The notes under the pieces are model-generated. The model saw only the letters and a program-made list of their open reading frames with translations. It was not told where the DNA came from and did not search any database. Shown piece by piece: positions 41,005 through 50,090 of a stretch of DNA of 64,000 nucleotides. Position 1 is the first letter of the stretch. Each line of letters starts with the position of its first letter. A program made the position numbers and the translations under genes. Source of the stretch: an uncultured Angelakisella sp. (lineage in GTDB: Bacteria; Bacillota; Clostridia; Oscillospirales; Ruminococcaceae); contig CAJUFK010000002.1 in the NCBI GenBank assembly GCA_910585535.1, forward strand, positions 28,896-92,895, written 5' to 3'.

Positions 41005-42983
41005 GGCTTACCACCTCGTTCCCGGTTCAGCGGCGGGCGGCTTGGATGCTGGGGATCTTGCGCCGCCGTTCTCTTTGGGCCGGTTTCCCTGCGAGGGGCG
41101 GGCCGTGGCGCTTCCTTCTCCGGTGGGAGCTGGGCCGGAGCGCCATTCCTGCCGGGGCTTGGAGGATCGGCCTGCGGCACAGGTGAAACGATGGTTTGTG
41201 CGGAACTGTTCCTGCGGGAACTGGGCGGCTGACCGTCGGCAGGCGGTTTGGATGGCGAGGGAGTTGTCTCCGGCGCCGGTGCCCCCGGCCCATTCCTGCG
41301 GGAGCTTTGCGGGGCTGCGACGGCAGGCAGTACAGGCTTCGGCGGTTCGCTGTTCCTGCGGGAGGCTGGTAGGGCTTCCCCGGAACTGGGGGCTGCCGGA
41401 CGCTGCGGCGGGCTATTCCTGCGGGACGCTGGCGGCATATTGCCAGCACCAGAACCATCTTTGCGAGGGCCATGCTCCAGGGCATTTTCCTGGGTCGATT
41501 GTCCACCCCTTTGGATAGGCGGCCTGGTAGGTGTGGGACTTTGGCCTAAACCGCCGTTTTGAATGACACCGGCCGCCGTGGTATCGCTTTGTCGGTGGAC
41601 CTGGCTATGGGTCGAAGTTTGGGCATTTGTCCCGGTACGGTCAGCCGCTTTTCCGGGCGGAGGGGGATTTTTCCCCGTCGTCTGGGGTAACTGCCCTTGT
41701 CCTGTCCGTCCCTGCGGAGGAGCGGTATTGGGGCCTTTGCGGTTAAGCGGCGGCCTCGTGGGCGGGGGTGCCGGAATGCCCGCCGGAGCGGCCAACGGAT
41801 TTTGACCGCTTTGCTTTCGTCCTCCCCCTTGCGGGCGTGTCCCCCGTTCTCTGGCGGGTGCTGGAGCGGTGGCCTGTGATTGTCCGGCGGGGGCAGACTG
41901 TCCCGCCGCCTTTGTCGGGCTTTTCGCCGGAGCGGCAGCCGCCGTAGTTGTGTCAGTCTGAGAGGAATGTTCTCCCCGCCGGACGGAACTCCGGCCAGGG
42001 TCGCCCCCGGATTTTGGAGGAGGGCCGGGTCTGGGCGGCGGGCCAGGCCGGGGGAAACCTCCCGCCGCTCCGCTTTTTCCGGCGGCTCCGCCCTTTCCGC
42101 TTTTGCCTTGGCTGCCCATAGCGGCGGCTACCGTCCTGCCCATTCCCCGCACCGCCGCCATGGTGACCATCAGCGGGATGCCGCGGCCAAGGGGGTCCCC
42201 GGTCCGGGCGGGATTCAGCCCGATGCGGCAAACCAGGTCGTCCACCTTCCGGGCCACCCTGGCGATGGCCACCACAAAGAGCAGCCAGGGGAGGACCCCG
42301 GCCCCGCTGGGGATGGCCGCCATAGCGGACAACAGCAGCTTTAAGAAAACCACATTCATCAGCATCATCACGCACATGGAGCCGTACATCCGGGCCCATC
42401 CCTTGAAGATGTCCTCGGTGCTTTTGCTGCCCCCCATCCCGAAGGCCAAAGGAGCCATGATGGTGAGGGCGGCAAGGACCACATACCGCTCGGCGATCTC
42501 AAAGAAAAAGCGGATGATCTGGAAAATCAAAATCAGGCCGACAATGACCACCAAAAGCCAGGTCCCGTCAAAAAGCCCGAAGTGGCTTTCGGTGGGGAGG
42601 GCGATCTCCACGCTGTCCGGCATCCCCACCAGCTCCATCACCCGGCCGGTGATGGTCAGGCCGAGGTCGCAGATCTGGCGGCTGGCCATCAGCAGGAAGG
42701 AAAAGACGAAGGTGCGGGCGAACAAAATTTGGGGGTCCTCCCCCTCGAAGCCCAGCCCCGACACCATGGCCCGCATGGCCTGAAAGACCAGGTTGCCCAT
42801 AAGCAGCGCCCACCCGGCGGCCATCATGACCTGGACGATGCCGGCCGTCACCGGGACATGGGCCTCGAAGTAGGCCAGGTCCATGTTGAACACCTCAATA
42901 AGGGCCCCGGACAGGTTTTCCACCCCCTCCAAAATCAGTTGGTAGACCCAGAGGACCAGCCCTTTGAGAAGCCCTTCCAGCAT
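41001..42983 (-). CDS. VirB6/TrbL-like membrane protein with Arg/Pro repeat tail
   Basis: 660 residues; ATG at 42983 with AGGTGG upstream. Residues 1-290 hold five or six membrane segments (for example AGIVQVMMAAGWALLMGNLVF, LVVIVGLILIFQIIRF) and a KVDDLVCRIGLNPARTGDPLGRG loop, as in TrbL/VirB6 channel proteins. The last 360 residues are low complexity, rich in Pro, Gln, Arg and Ser, with a recurring SRRN motif (at least five copies, PASRRNS, SSRRNG). Such a tail could bind DNA or the cell wall. Confidence 0.8.
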   Translation of the reverse strand: MLEGLLKGLVLWVYQLILEGVENLSGALIEVFNMDLAYFEAHVPVTAGIVQVMMAAGWALLMGNLVFQAMRAMVSGLGFEGEDPQILFARTFVFSFLLMASRQICDLGLTITGRVMELVGMPDSVEIALPTESHFGLFDGTWLLVVIVGLILIFQIIRFFFEIAERYVVLAALTIMAPLAFGMGGSKSTEDIFKGWARMYGSMCVMMLMNVVFLKLLLSAMAAIPSGAGVLPWLLFVVAIARVARKVDDLVCRIGLNPARTGDPLGRGIPLMVTMAAVRGMGRTVAAAMGSQGKSGKGGAAGKSGAAGGFPRPGPPPRPGPPPKSGGDPGRSSVRRGEHSSQTDTTTAAAAPAKSPTKAAGQSAPAGQSQATAPAPARERGTRPQGGGRKQSGQNPLAAPAGIPAPPPTRPPLNRKGPNTAPPQGRTGQGQLPQTTGKNPPPPGKAADRTGTNAQTSTHSQVHRQSDTTAAGVIQNGGLGQSPTPTRPPIQRGGQSTQENALEHGPRKDGSGAGNMPPASRRNSPPQRPAAPSSGEALPASRRNSEPPKPVLPAVAAPQSSRRNGPGAPAPETTPSPSKPPADGQPPSSRRNSSAQTIVSPVPQADPPSPGRNGAPAQLPPEKEAPRPAPRRETGPKRTAAQDPQHPSRPPLNRERGGKP

Positions 42984-43013
42984 GAAAACCACCTGCCTTT
43001 CCCTGCTAAAATT

Positions 43014-43400
43014 TTACGGTGTGGAGGATGCAATACCGGGGTCCAAAGTGGCAAGGCCCTGGAACAGGGGCAGCACATAGCTGAGGAACGCCCCGATGCC
43101 GTTGATGACCGCCCAGGCCACCCAGATACGCCGGAGCCAGTCCCAAGCCTGGTCCACCTTGTGCTGGTTGTTGCTCATCTTGGCCCCGATGACCGCCACC
43201 GCCGACATCAGTCCCGCCAGCACCGTGCTGATCCCGGCGATATGTTCATAGACATCCACGATGATGCGGTTGGCCACCGTCCACATATCATCCACGGCAA
43301 AGGCGGTGGTGGACAGGCAGAGGACAAAGAGGAACGCTGTCACGGCGAAAAAAGAGTACCTGCCCAGGGTAGGGCAGATACAGCGGAAAAGTCTTTTCAT
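43014..43400 (-). CDS. VirB2-like small membrane protein
   Basis: 128 residues, ATG at 43400 with GGGAGG upstream. Signal-like hydrophobic N-terminus (FFAVTAFLFVLCLSTTAFA) and two further hydrophobic segments (ISTVLAGLMSAVAVIGA, IWVAWAVINGIGAFLSYVL), the layout of VirB2/TrbC-type pilin subunits. Located between the giant adhesin and the VirB6-like gene. Confidence 0.7.
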   Translation of the reverse strand: MKRLFRCICPTLGRYSFFAVTAFLFVLCLSTTAFAVDDMWTVANRIIVDVYEHIAGISTVLAGLMSAVAVIGAKMSNNQHKVDQAWDWLRRIWVAWAVINGIGAFLSYVLPLFQGLATLDPGIASSTP

Positions 43401-43463
43401 GGATACCTCCCATAGGAAGGGGCCAGACGGATCAACCGTCCAGCCCTTTCCGGTCAATAAAAT

Positions 43464-46400
43464 TTAGAACCCGGTCTTGGGGAACTTTGTCTTTTTGCTG
43501 GAGAAGATGACAGTCACCCAGCTGTCTTTACCAATGGCCCACTCCCCATGCCGCTGACCGCCGGCGTCGGTGCGGTTGGTAAAGCGGTAGCCGCTGGGTA
43601 GATTTCCGTTGACGGCGCAGGTGATATAAGGCGCCTCAACCTCTCGGAAACCAGCCTGTACTGTCCCGAAGTTGAAGCGGAAGGCGGTGACATACTCTCC
43701 GGCCTTCAGGCGGAGGGCGGAGCGGCTGCAATCCAGCTCCTGGCTGGCCTTGCTGTTCAGGCCGTCCTCCAGGATACGCCATTCATCGTTCTTGTTGGTC
43801 TGGTACTCCACCGAATAGGCGAGGTGTTCGTTCCAGGTTCCGGTGCGGATGGTCCGCAGACGCAGGGCGTCGGTGGGCAGCTCATCCCGCCAGTAGAAGT
43901 CATCCAAGGGGACGGTGGAGGTGTTGGTGATGTCCTTGAAATCGTACCGGATGGTGTCGCCGGGCATGGCCTCGTAGTTGCCATACTTGGTGACCCCCGC
44001 CTCCAAGATCTCGCTCTCGTTGAGGACCTCGAAGCGGATCAGGTCGCCGTTGACCTTGATGGCGGCATAAAAAACGGTGTCGTCCAGGATGTAATGCTCC
44101 GGGCTTTCGATCTCCCGACAGCCATAGACGCCGACAGGCAGCGGCTTTGTGGTGGCGGTCCCCCGGCTGTCGGTGGTGATGGTATTCACCACCTTATTCT
44201 CCCGGTCGAAAATCTCAAAGACCGCCCCCGCCAGCAGCGCCCCCGCCTTGTCCTTGGTGATGTCATTGTAAGCGGCAGCCTTTTTCACGATTTGAATTTG
44301 GCCCCGGATGGGCTGGTTTTCAATGGTGACCTCGGTGGTCTCCCCGGACTTTACCTCAACGGTGCGGATGGTGGGGTCCACCACATAGCCCTCCGCCTTG
44401 ATTTCTTTGAGCTTATACTTCCCGGCGGGCAGCTCCTTGGAAAACTCGATGATGCCGTCCTGGTTGGTGGCGTACTCGCCCAGAAGATTGTTCTTTGCAT
44501 CGTATAGGTTGAATACGACCCCGTAAATGGGGGCTTTCGTCTCGGTATCCACCTTTTTAATGCGGAGGGTGGCTTTCTGGCGGTTCAGCAGTTCCACGGT
44601 GCTGGTCTGCCCCCAGGCCAAAGTGACCTCGTGGACAGTCTCGTCCATCTCGTACCCAGGCAGGGCCTCTACCTCCTGGACATACAGTGCCTCGCCGCCG
44701 TCCACGCCGGAAAGCAGAATCTGCCCCAGCTTATTGGAGGTGTAGGTCCCAATCTCCCGATGCAGCTTGTCCAGCACCCGGACCTTGACCCTCTCCAGGG
44801 GCTGCCGGGTTTCGCTGTCCAGCTTGACGATTTTGAGGACCGGGTAGGGCTGGTTGCGGTACTCCACCACATTCAGCTTGCCGGAAACCAGTTCAATGTT
44901 TCGGGGAGCGGGGTCGGGCTTGTACCCCTCCAGGGGCTTCACCTCGGTGACCTGCACCCAGCCTTCCTCCCGGTCCGGGATATTGATGATACCGGTGGCA
45001 TCTGTGGCAAAGGTTCCGATAGCGGCCCCGGAAATCTCGGTGACCTTAAACTGCACCCCGGCCAGAGGTTCTCCGGTCACATCGTCCACCTTGCGGATCT
45101 GAAGGCCGGTGCGGGGTTTGTTCAAGAACTCCACCACTGCGGGAGCGGACAGCTTCAGCTCTACCAGCTTTGTCTCCCCGCTGGCGATATAGCCGGGATT
45201 GGCCTGGGTCTCCTTAATGAGATACCAACCAGGCACCACATCCTTGCCGGTGACGGTGGCCATGCCGTTGCTGCCGGTGCGGTACTCCCCGACAAGCCGC
45301 CCGTCCGAATGGGTGACCAGGAAGACTGTGTCCGGGATAGGCTCGCCAGTGATGGCGTCCTTCTTGCTGATAATGAGAGGGTGTTCGGGGGTATTAGTCA
45401 GCTTGATAACACCATTCTCCGCCTCTTTCAGCGTAAACTCATGGACGGTATCATCCTTGAGGTAGCCGGGTAAAGCCCGAACCTCTTTCACCAGATAGAT
45501 GAGGTCAGGGTCCGCATCCTCCAGAACGATTTTTCCTTCTGTGTTGGTGGAAAACTGCCCCAGGGACTTGCCATCCCTAACGCTGATTTCAAACACCACC
45601 CCCTCCAAGGGCTGTAAGGTCATGCTGTCGATTTTCTCAATGGTGAGGGTAGGCCGCTTGCTGTTCTTCACAGTCAGATCGGCGGTCTTTCCAGGGATAA
45701 GCTCTACATCGTAGTAGGTGTTATCGGTGGTGTAGCCGGTGGGGGCGCGCAGCTCGTAAACCTCGTACCACCCCGGCTCCAGGGTGTCCACCAAGACACT
45801 TCCGCTTACACCCGTGGTCACATCCACCGATTCCCCACCGTTCCTGCGGGTAACACGGAAAACCGCTCCCGCCAGGTGTTCCCCTGTATCACTGTCGATT
45901 TTGGTGAGCAGAAGGCCGGGCTTTCTGCTGTTTTTCACTGTCAGTTCGGAGGTCTTGCCAGGGATCAGCTCAATGTCGTAATGGGTATCGTCTGTTGTGT
46001 AGCCGGTGGGGGCGCGAAGCTCGCTGACCTCATACCAATCCTGTTCCAAATTCTCCAGCAGCACGATCCCATCCGCCCCGGTGGTCACATCCAGATATTC
46101 GCTGCTGCCACGGCGGGCAACACGGAAAGTCGCCCCCGGCAGGCGGATACCAGTCTCAGCGTCCACCTTCTCAATGAGCAGCTTGGGCTTGGGCATATTG
46201 CGGAAAACCACCGTCAGATTACCGCCAAGGGCATCCGGCTTGATGAGGACGGTCTGGCTGCTGTGTTCGGCGTCCAGGAAGTACCCGTGGGGCGGCTGGG
46301 CCTCCACGATGGTGTAATACTTTCCGCTCTCCAGCTTCTGCACCACCACGACGCCGTTTTCATTGGTCTGGAAGTCCCCCAGGAACTTGGCGTTCTCGGC

Positions 46401-48305
46401 GGCGGTCCCCTCGTAGAGCTTGAACACGGCGTTTTGCAGGCCGTGGCCGTCGGTGGCGTCCACCTTCTTGATGGTCAGGCCGGTCCAAGGCTCGTTGCGA
46501 AACTCAACGGTAATGGTTTCGCTGTTCCCTTCCGGGATGTTCACGGTGTGGACCTGGCTGGTCCCCTGGTAATACTGGGGCGGAGCGGTTTCCTCCACCC
46601 GATACTCGCCCGGAATCAGGTTGGAAAAGACCGCCCGGCCATCCGGTCCGGTAGTCTCGGTAAAGGACTGCCCGGCCTCAAAAGGCGGGGTGTTGGAGCG
46701 GAGCAGGGTGGCCTTGATGGTAGCCCCTGCCAGCAGCTGCCCAGTCTGGGCGTCCTTTTTCACCGCTACCAGCTGGGTCTTTTTGTCGTTGGGGATGTCC
46801 AGGACCTTCTGCTCTCCCTTGGCTACGGTCACATCGTAGGTGGTCTTGGAGGTCATCACATACCCCTCCGGGGCGGACAGCTCCTCCACGATAAGGGAAC
46901 CGGCGTAGGGCAGGGCAATGTAGATCTCGCCGTTTTGGTCGGTGGTTTCGGTCCAGGTCTGAGCAGAGATATTGGGGTCGGCATACCGGATGCGGAAAGA
47001 GGCTCCCTCCAGGGCAACGCCTTTGTTGCCTGTCTCATGCTTATAAATGGTGAGTGAGCAGGGCATGGCAGTATTGACAAAGGTCATTGTCGTTTCCCGG
47101 TCGCCCTCCACAAAGTCGGTGAACTCCTCCACCTGGGGGTCGCTGTTTGTCTCGGCAGAAGAACTGGAGGAAGATTCCGCCACGACCTCGTCCGTCTCAA
47201 TGTCAATAACAGTGGAGGAAGTTGTTTCGGTTACGATGGTGACCGTCCAGGTCTCCACATGGGTGACACGGGTATAGGTGGGGGCCACCACCGCCGTTTG
47301 GGGCTGGGGGTCCAGAAGATACCCCCTGGGAGCCTTGACTTCTTTAACAGTGACGGTGGCAGGATCGTGGTTGTCCGCCGGATGGGTCCAAGTAAAGAGC
47401 CGTGCCCCATTGTCTACTTCCCAGCCGTTGACGGTGGTGTGGCTGCCGTCTGAAAAGGCAACATCTATATCAAACAGCGCCCCGTCCAGGCTCTTTTCGT
47501 CCTGGTCATGCTTACGGATGGTCAGCTGGCCTATGGCATCGCTGTAAGAATATGTTTTCTTATTGCGGACCTCGGTATCAGTCCGGGTGTCGGTGTTTAC
47601 TTCTACCCGGTATTTTCCCTCTGATTCATCGGGAAGGTCTGGGGTGGTATCGGTATTGTAGGTAATGAGATTTTGCGTCCCCCCGCCCCACTTCAAATAA
47701 TTGTATTTGAGGTCGGAATAGTCGCAGGCGCCGTTGAAGATCTCATCCTCGGAAGCCGCCCCTGGGCAAGCCCCCCAAGAGGCCACCGAGGTCCCCATCA
47801 GGTGCGCCCAAATGGCCGCTTGGGCAGCGGCGTAATCTGCGTCGCTCTTGCCGGAATTGTCATAGTTGGCGAGGATCTGTTTAATGGCGGGGTCATTTCC
47901 CTCTCCGGTCTGGATATAGCTCCCGTCCGGGAAGGCCCCGTTCCACTCGCCGCAGAAGGCCACCTTGCCCCCCAAGGTAATACGGGGCATCCCATCCCCC
48001 AAATAGGCGCCATTAGCGAAGGTAAGGCGATTTGCTGTTCCTCCGGCCCAGCTGATGATCCGATAGCTGGGGGAGGCGCTCCCGGAAGCCGCCCTTGCTT
48101 TTTTCGTGCCGGAAGTCAATTGGGCAAGTACATATTCCTGATACTGCTGGAGCCAGTGCTTCGGCTCATTCCCCTCGGATGTGCCGCTGTCCAAAAAATG
48201 CTGGTCATCCGGCGATCCCGCCGCAAAGGCTGTGACCGGCATCATTGTTATCAGCATCATCACGCACAGCATGAGGCTAAGCAGGCGTTTTGTGATTTTA
48301 CGCAT
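43464..48305 (-). CDS. Giant thioester/Cna_B-repeat surface adhesin
   Basis: 1613 residues. Signal peptide 1-29 (ends TAFAA). Residues 80-200 look like a thioester domain: Cys118 in VAFCGEW and Gln162 in AAAQAAIW would form the internal bond that captures host or partner surfaces covalently. About twelve Cna_B-type domains follow (each opens with K(V/I/K)D...G), roughly 230-1370, with Lys, Glu and Asn for isopeptide bonds. A larger terminal domain ends FPKTGF at the last residues. That resembles a sortase motif but there is no membrane helix or charged tail after it. Probably mediates mating contact, working with the sortase at 49373-50086. Confidence 0.85.
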   Translation of the reverse strand: MRKITKRLLSLMLCVMMLITMMPVTAFAAGSPDDQHFLDSGTSEGNEPKHWLQQYQEYVLAQLTSGTKKARAASGSASPSYRIISWAGGTANRLTFANGAYLGDGMPRITLGGKVAFCGEWNGAFPDGSYIQTGEGNDPAIKQILANYDNSGKSDADYAAAQAAIWAHLMGTSVASWGACPGAASEDEIFNGACDYSDLKYNYLKWGGGTQNLITYNTDTTPDLPDESEGKYRVEVNTDTRTDTEVRNKKTYSYSDAIGQLTIRKHDQDEKSLDGALFDIDVAFSDGSHTTVNGWEVDNGARLFTWTHPADNHDPATVTVKEVKAPRGYLLDPQPQTAVVAPTYTRVTHVETWTVTIVTETTSSTVIDIETDEVVAESSSSSSAETNSDPQVEEFTDFVEGDRETTMTFVNTAMPCSLTIYKHETGNKGVALEGASFRIRYADPNISAQTWTETTDQNGEIYIALPYAGSLIVEELSAPEGYVMTSKTTYDVTVAKGEQKVLDIPNDKKTQLVAVKKDAQTGQLLAGATIKATLLRSNTPPFEAGQSFTETTGPDGRAVFSNLIPGEYRVEETAPPQYYQGTSQVHTVNIPEGNSETITVEFRNEPWTGLTIKKVDATDGHGLQNAVFKLYEGTAAENAKFLGDFQTNENGVVVVQKLESGKYYTIVEAQPPHGYFLDAEHSSQTVLIKPDALGGNLTVVFRNMPKPKLLIEKVDAETGIRLPGATFRVARRGSSEYLDVTTGADGIVLLENLEQDWYEVSELRAPTGYTTDDTHYDIELIPGKTSELTVKNSRKPGLLLTKIDSDTGEHLAGAVFRVTRRNGGESVDVTTGVSGSVLVDTLEPGWYEVYELRAPTGYTTDNTYYDVELIPGKTADLTVKNSKRPTLTIEKIDSMTLQPLEGVVFEISVRDGKSLGQFSTNTEGKIVLEDADPDLIYLVKEVRALPGYLKDDTVHEFTLKEAENGVIKLTNTPEHPLIISKKDAITGEPIPDTVFLVTHSDGRLVGEYRTGSNGMATVTGKDVVPGWYLIKETQANPGYIASGETKLVELKLSAPAVVEFLNKPRTGLQIRKVDDVTGEPLAGVQFKVTEISGAAIGTFATDATGIINIPDREEGWVQVTEVKPLEGYKPDPAPRNIELVSGKLNVVEYRNQPYPVLKIVKLDSETRQPLERVKVRVLDKLHREIGTYTSNKLGQILLSGVDGGEALYVQEVEALPGYEMDETVHEVTLAWGQTSTVELLNRQKATLRIKKVDTETKAPIYGVVFNLYDAKNNLLGEYATNQDGIIEFSKELPAGKYKLKEIKAEGYVVDPTIRTVEVKSGETTEVTIENQPIRGQIQIVKKAAAYNDITKDKAGALLAGAVFEIFDRENKVVNTITTDSRGTATTKPLPVGVYGCREIESPEHYILDDTVFYAAIKVNGDLIRFEVLNESEILEAGVTKYGNYEAMPGDTIRYDFKDITNTSTVPLDDFYWRDELPTDALRLRTIRTGTWNEHLAYSVEYQTNKNDEWRILEDGLNSKASQELDCSRSALRLKAGEYVTAFRFNFGTVQAGFREVEAPYITCAVNGNLPSGYRFTNRTDAGGQRHGEWAIGKDSWVTVIFSSKKTKFPKTGF

Positions 48306-48343
48306 AGTTCTTTCCTTTCTTTTCTCTAAAAGTGGGCATAGAA

Positions 48344-48365
48344 AAAGAGCCTGTCCAGGCTCTTT
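48344..48365 (-). terminator. Terminator after the CAP gene
   Basis: AAAGAGCCTG pairs with CAGGCTCTTT around two bases; on the minus strand TTTTTC follows. It lies 18 bp after the CAP stop and only 40 bp before the adhesin start, so adhesin expression may depend on read-through. Confidence 0.8.
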
Positions 48366-48383
48366 GGGGATATTGCGGGGATG

Positions 48384-49271
48384 TTACGGGGCGAAAACCT
48401 GCACCCAATAGTGACTACCGCCTGTCGTCTGATAACAGCCGACGCCAACGCGGTGGAACCTTTCTCGGAGGATGTTGGCGCAATGTCCTTCCGAACTCAT
48501 CCAGGAAGTCACCTGCTTTTCAGCGGAGGCCTTTGCGCCCACATTTTCTCCATAGCCGGGATGCTCCTTGACCACCCTGGTCCCGTCTGGGCGTTCATGG
48601 CTGTATTTAACGGAAACCTCCTCCGCCCGGATCTGCGCCAGGGCCATTAGGTCACCATCCACTTCAAGCGGCTCTAAGCCACGGTTTTCCCGCTCTATGT
48701 TGGTAAGGCGGATGACCTCCAGGGCTTCATCTTCCAGGGTTTCCCCGGAAAGCGTCTCCTCCGGCTCCTCCTCGATGCCTTCCTCACCAGCCGTTTCTTC
48801 TTCCCGATAGGTTTCATCAAACACAAAAGACGGATACAGATTTTTGAGGTCAAAGCCCTGCCCGGAAGTGGAAGGAACGGTCTTTGGTGATACAGGGTCC
48901 GCTGGAACTAGGGGCTCCGGTTCCAGACCATTGGGCGTATCCGCCTGGGAGGCAGGGCCGTTTTCGGCGGTCGTTTCTTCAGCGGGCACAGATTCCGGTA
49001 ACTCGGCTGCGTCTTCCAACGCAGGGTCAGAGGCTTCCGCATCCGCCTGGGCGGTCAGCGTCTCCAGCTGGGCCCTCAGCGCCTCGATCTCCGCATCCTT
49101 CGCCTTTTGCTCCTCCTCGTACTGGGCCATGGCCTCATCCACCGATTGCTGAACAATAGCTTCGATGTCCGGGGATTCCGCCAGCGGCGTTTCCACGGGA
49201 ACAGGGGCCTGGGCCGCACACCCGGCCAGCAGCAGGGCAGTGGTCACCATAAAAACGGCAAACTTTTTCAT
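48384..49271 (-). CDS. CAP/SCP-domain lipoprotein
   Basis: 295 residues. Lipobox LLAGC (cysteine about residue 18) after a short signal. Residues 35-75 form a coiled coil (EEEQKAKDAEIEALRAQLETL), then an acidic linker. The C-terminal 120 residues are a CAP domain: IRLTNIERENRGLEPL, LAQIRAEE, YSHERPDG, YGENVG, WMSSEGHCANIL and HYWVQVFA. CAP proteins are extracellular binding or hydrolytic modules of unclear activity. Surface-exposed partner of the mating apparatus by context. Confidence 0.85.
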   Translation of the reverse strand: MKKFAVFMVTTALLLAGCAAQAPVPVETPLAESPDIEAIVQQSVDEAMAQYEEEQKAKDAEIEALRAQLETLTAQADAEASDPALEDAAELPESVPAEETTAENGPASQADTPNGLEPEPLVPADPVSPKTVPSTSGQGFDLKNLYPSFVFDETYREEETAGEEGIEEEPEETLSGETLEDEALEVIRLTNIERENRGLEPLEVDGDLMALAQIRAEEVSVKYSHERPDGTRVVKEHPGYGENVGAKASAEKQVTSWMSSEGHCANILRERFHRVGVGCYQTTGGSHYWVQVFAP

Positions 49272-49316
49272 TTGCGTCCCTCCTCTGCAAGAACGGCTTC
49301 TCTTTTGAACGCCCCC

Positions 49317-49344
49317 ATTCTAACATAGAATTTTTATAATGCAA
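49317..49344 (-). promoter_or_regulatory. Promoter before the CAP lipoprotein gene
   Basis: On the minus strand TTGCAT, 16 bp, TAGAAT with an upstream TG (extended -10), about 45 bp before the ATG at 49271, in an AT-rich gap between otherwise GC-rich genes. Confidence 0.5.
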
Positions 49345-49372
49345 TAGATATACTTTTGTCCTTAAAAATTTT

Positions 49373-50086
49373 CTATCCGACCACCTCTTTCGCCTGCACC
49401 ATCAGCCGTTTGGAGGGCTCGCCGCTGACACAGGTGACCAGGGTGAGCCGGTTTTCATCGGGCCGGTCCAGCACATAGTCCCAATCGGTGTCAGAGATTT
49501 TTGCCGTTTGGAACACCTCATAGCGACGCTCCCCCAAAGCGGTGGTGTAAAAAACTTCGTCCCCCGTTTTCAGCTTGTGCAGGTCCTTGAAGTAGGCGGG
49601 GGAGCCGTCGGCGGTGGCGTTGTGGGCCGAAAGGGCCACATTCCCGTCCCAGGCGGAGCTTATCGGAAAATGGGCGGCCCCTCTGCCCATCACCGAAAGC
49701 ATATCCTCTGTTCCGGGGTCGATGGCCTTTACCTCCAGACCGATGGCGGGAATGGACAGGATGCCGATACAGTCTTCCTCTTCCAAGGCGGCCATATCCG
49801 GCGGGGTGTAAGAGTGGCCGGCGGTCACGCTCCCCCCTTGCCAGACAGTTTCCGGGGTGACGGGCGTGGAAGATGCTGTTGGTGCTTCTTTCCTTTCTTC
49901 GGGACTTATCACCTTGATCCCGCCGTCAGCGGTATGAACTTCTGTGTCCGGGGGTGCGCCCTTGGGGAGTTCCAGGGCGATGTCGGGATCATCTCCGGCA
50001 GGCGATGACCCCGACCCGCCAAAGCAGGCTGAACAGCAGAGGACCAGCGCAAGGCAGGCGCAGAAGATCAGCAGGTTTCGTTTCAT
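49373..50086 (-). CDS. Sortase
   Basis: 237 residues. N-terminal hydrophobic signal with a Cys-rich end (possible lipoprotein), then a Pro/Thr linker. The sortase core has His155 in GNVALSAHN, Cys219 in LTLVTCVSG and Arg227 in SKRLMVQ, the complete catalytic triad. Class not certain; the TLVTC form resembles class D/E more than class B. It probably processes the adhesin at 43464-48305 whose C-terminus ends FPKTGF. Confidence 0.88.
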   Translation of the reverse strand: MKRNLLIFCACLALVLCCSACFGGSGSSPAGDDPDIALELPKGAPPDTEVHTADGGIKVISPEERKEAPTASSTPVTPETVWQGGSVTAGHSYTPPDMAALEEEDCIGILSIPAIGLEVKAIDPGTEDMLSVMGRGAAHFPISSAWDGNVALSAHNATADGSPAYFKDLHKLKTGDEVFYTTALGERRYEVFQTAKISDTDWDYVLDRPDENRLTLVTCVSGEPSKRLMVQAKEVVG

Positions 50087-50090
50087 TCCG

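Noticed and set aside
43401..43466. Stop-codon read-through joining the adhesin to the VirB2-like protein
   Set aside because: The two frames are in phase across the stop, but the downstream gene has its own ribosome site and signal sequence, and in-phase arrangement occurs by chance one time in three.
45876..47057. Long plus-strand frames opposite the Cna_B adhesin
   Set aside because: Repetitive shadow of the Cna_B repeats.
44300..47100. Repeat array possibly CRISPR
   Set aside because: Repeats are about 250-270 bp, coding and diverged; they are Cna_B domains. No CRISPR array is visible anywhere.
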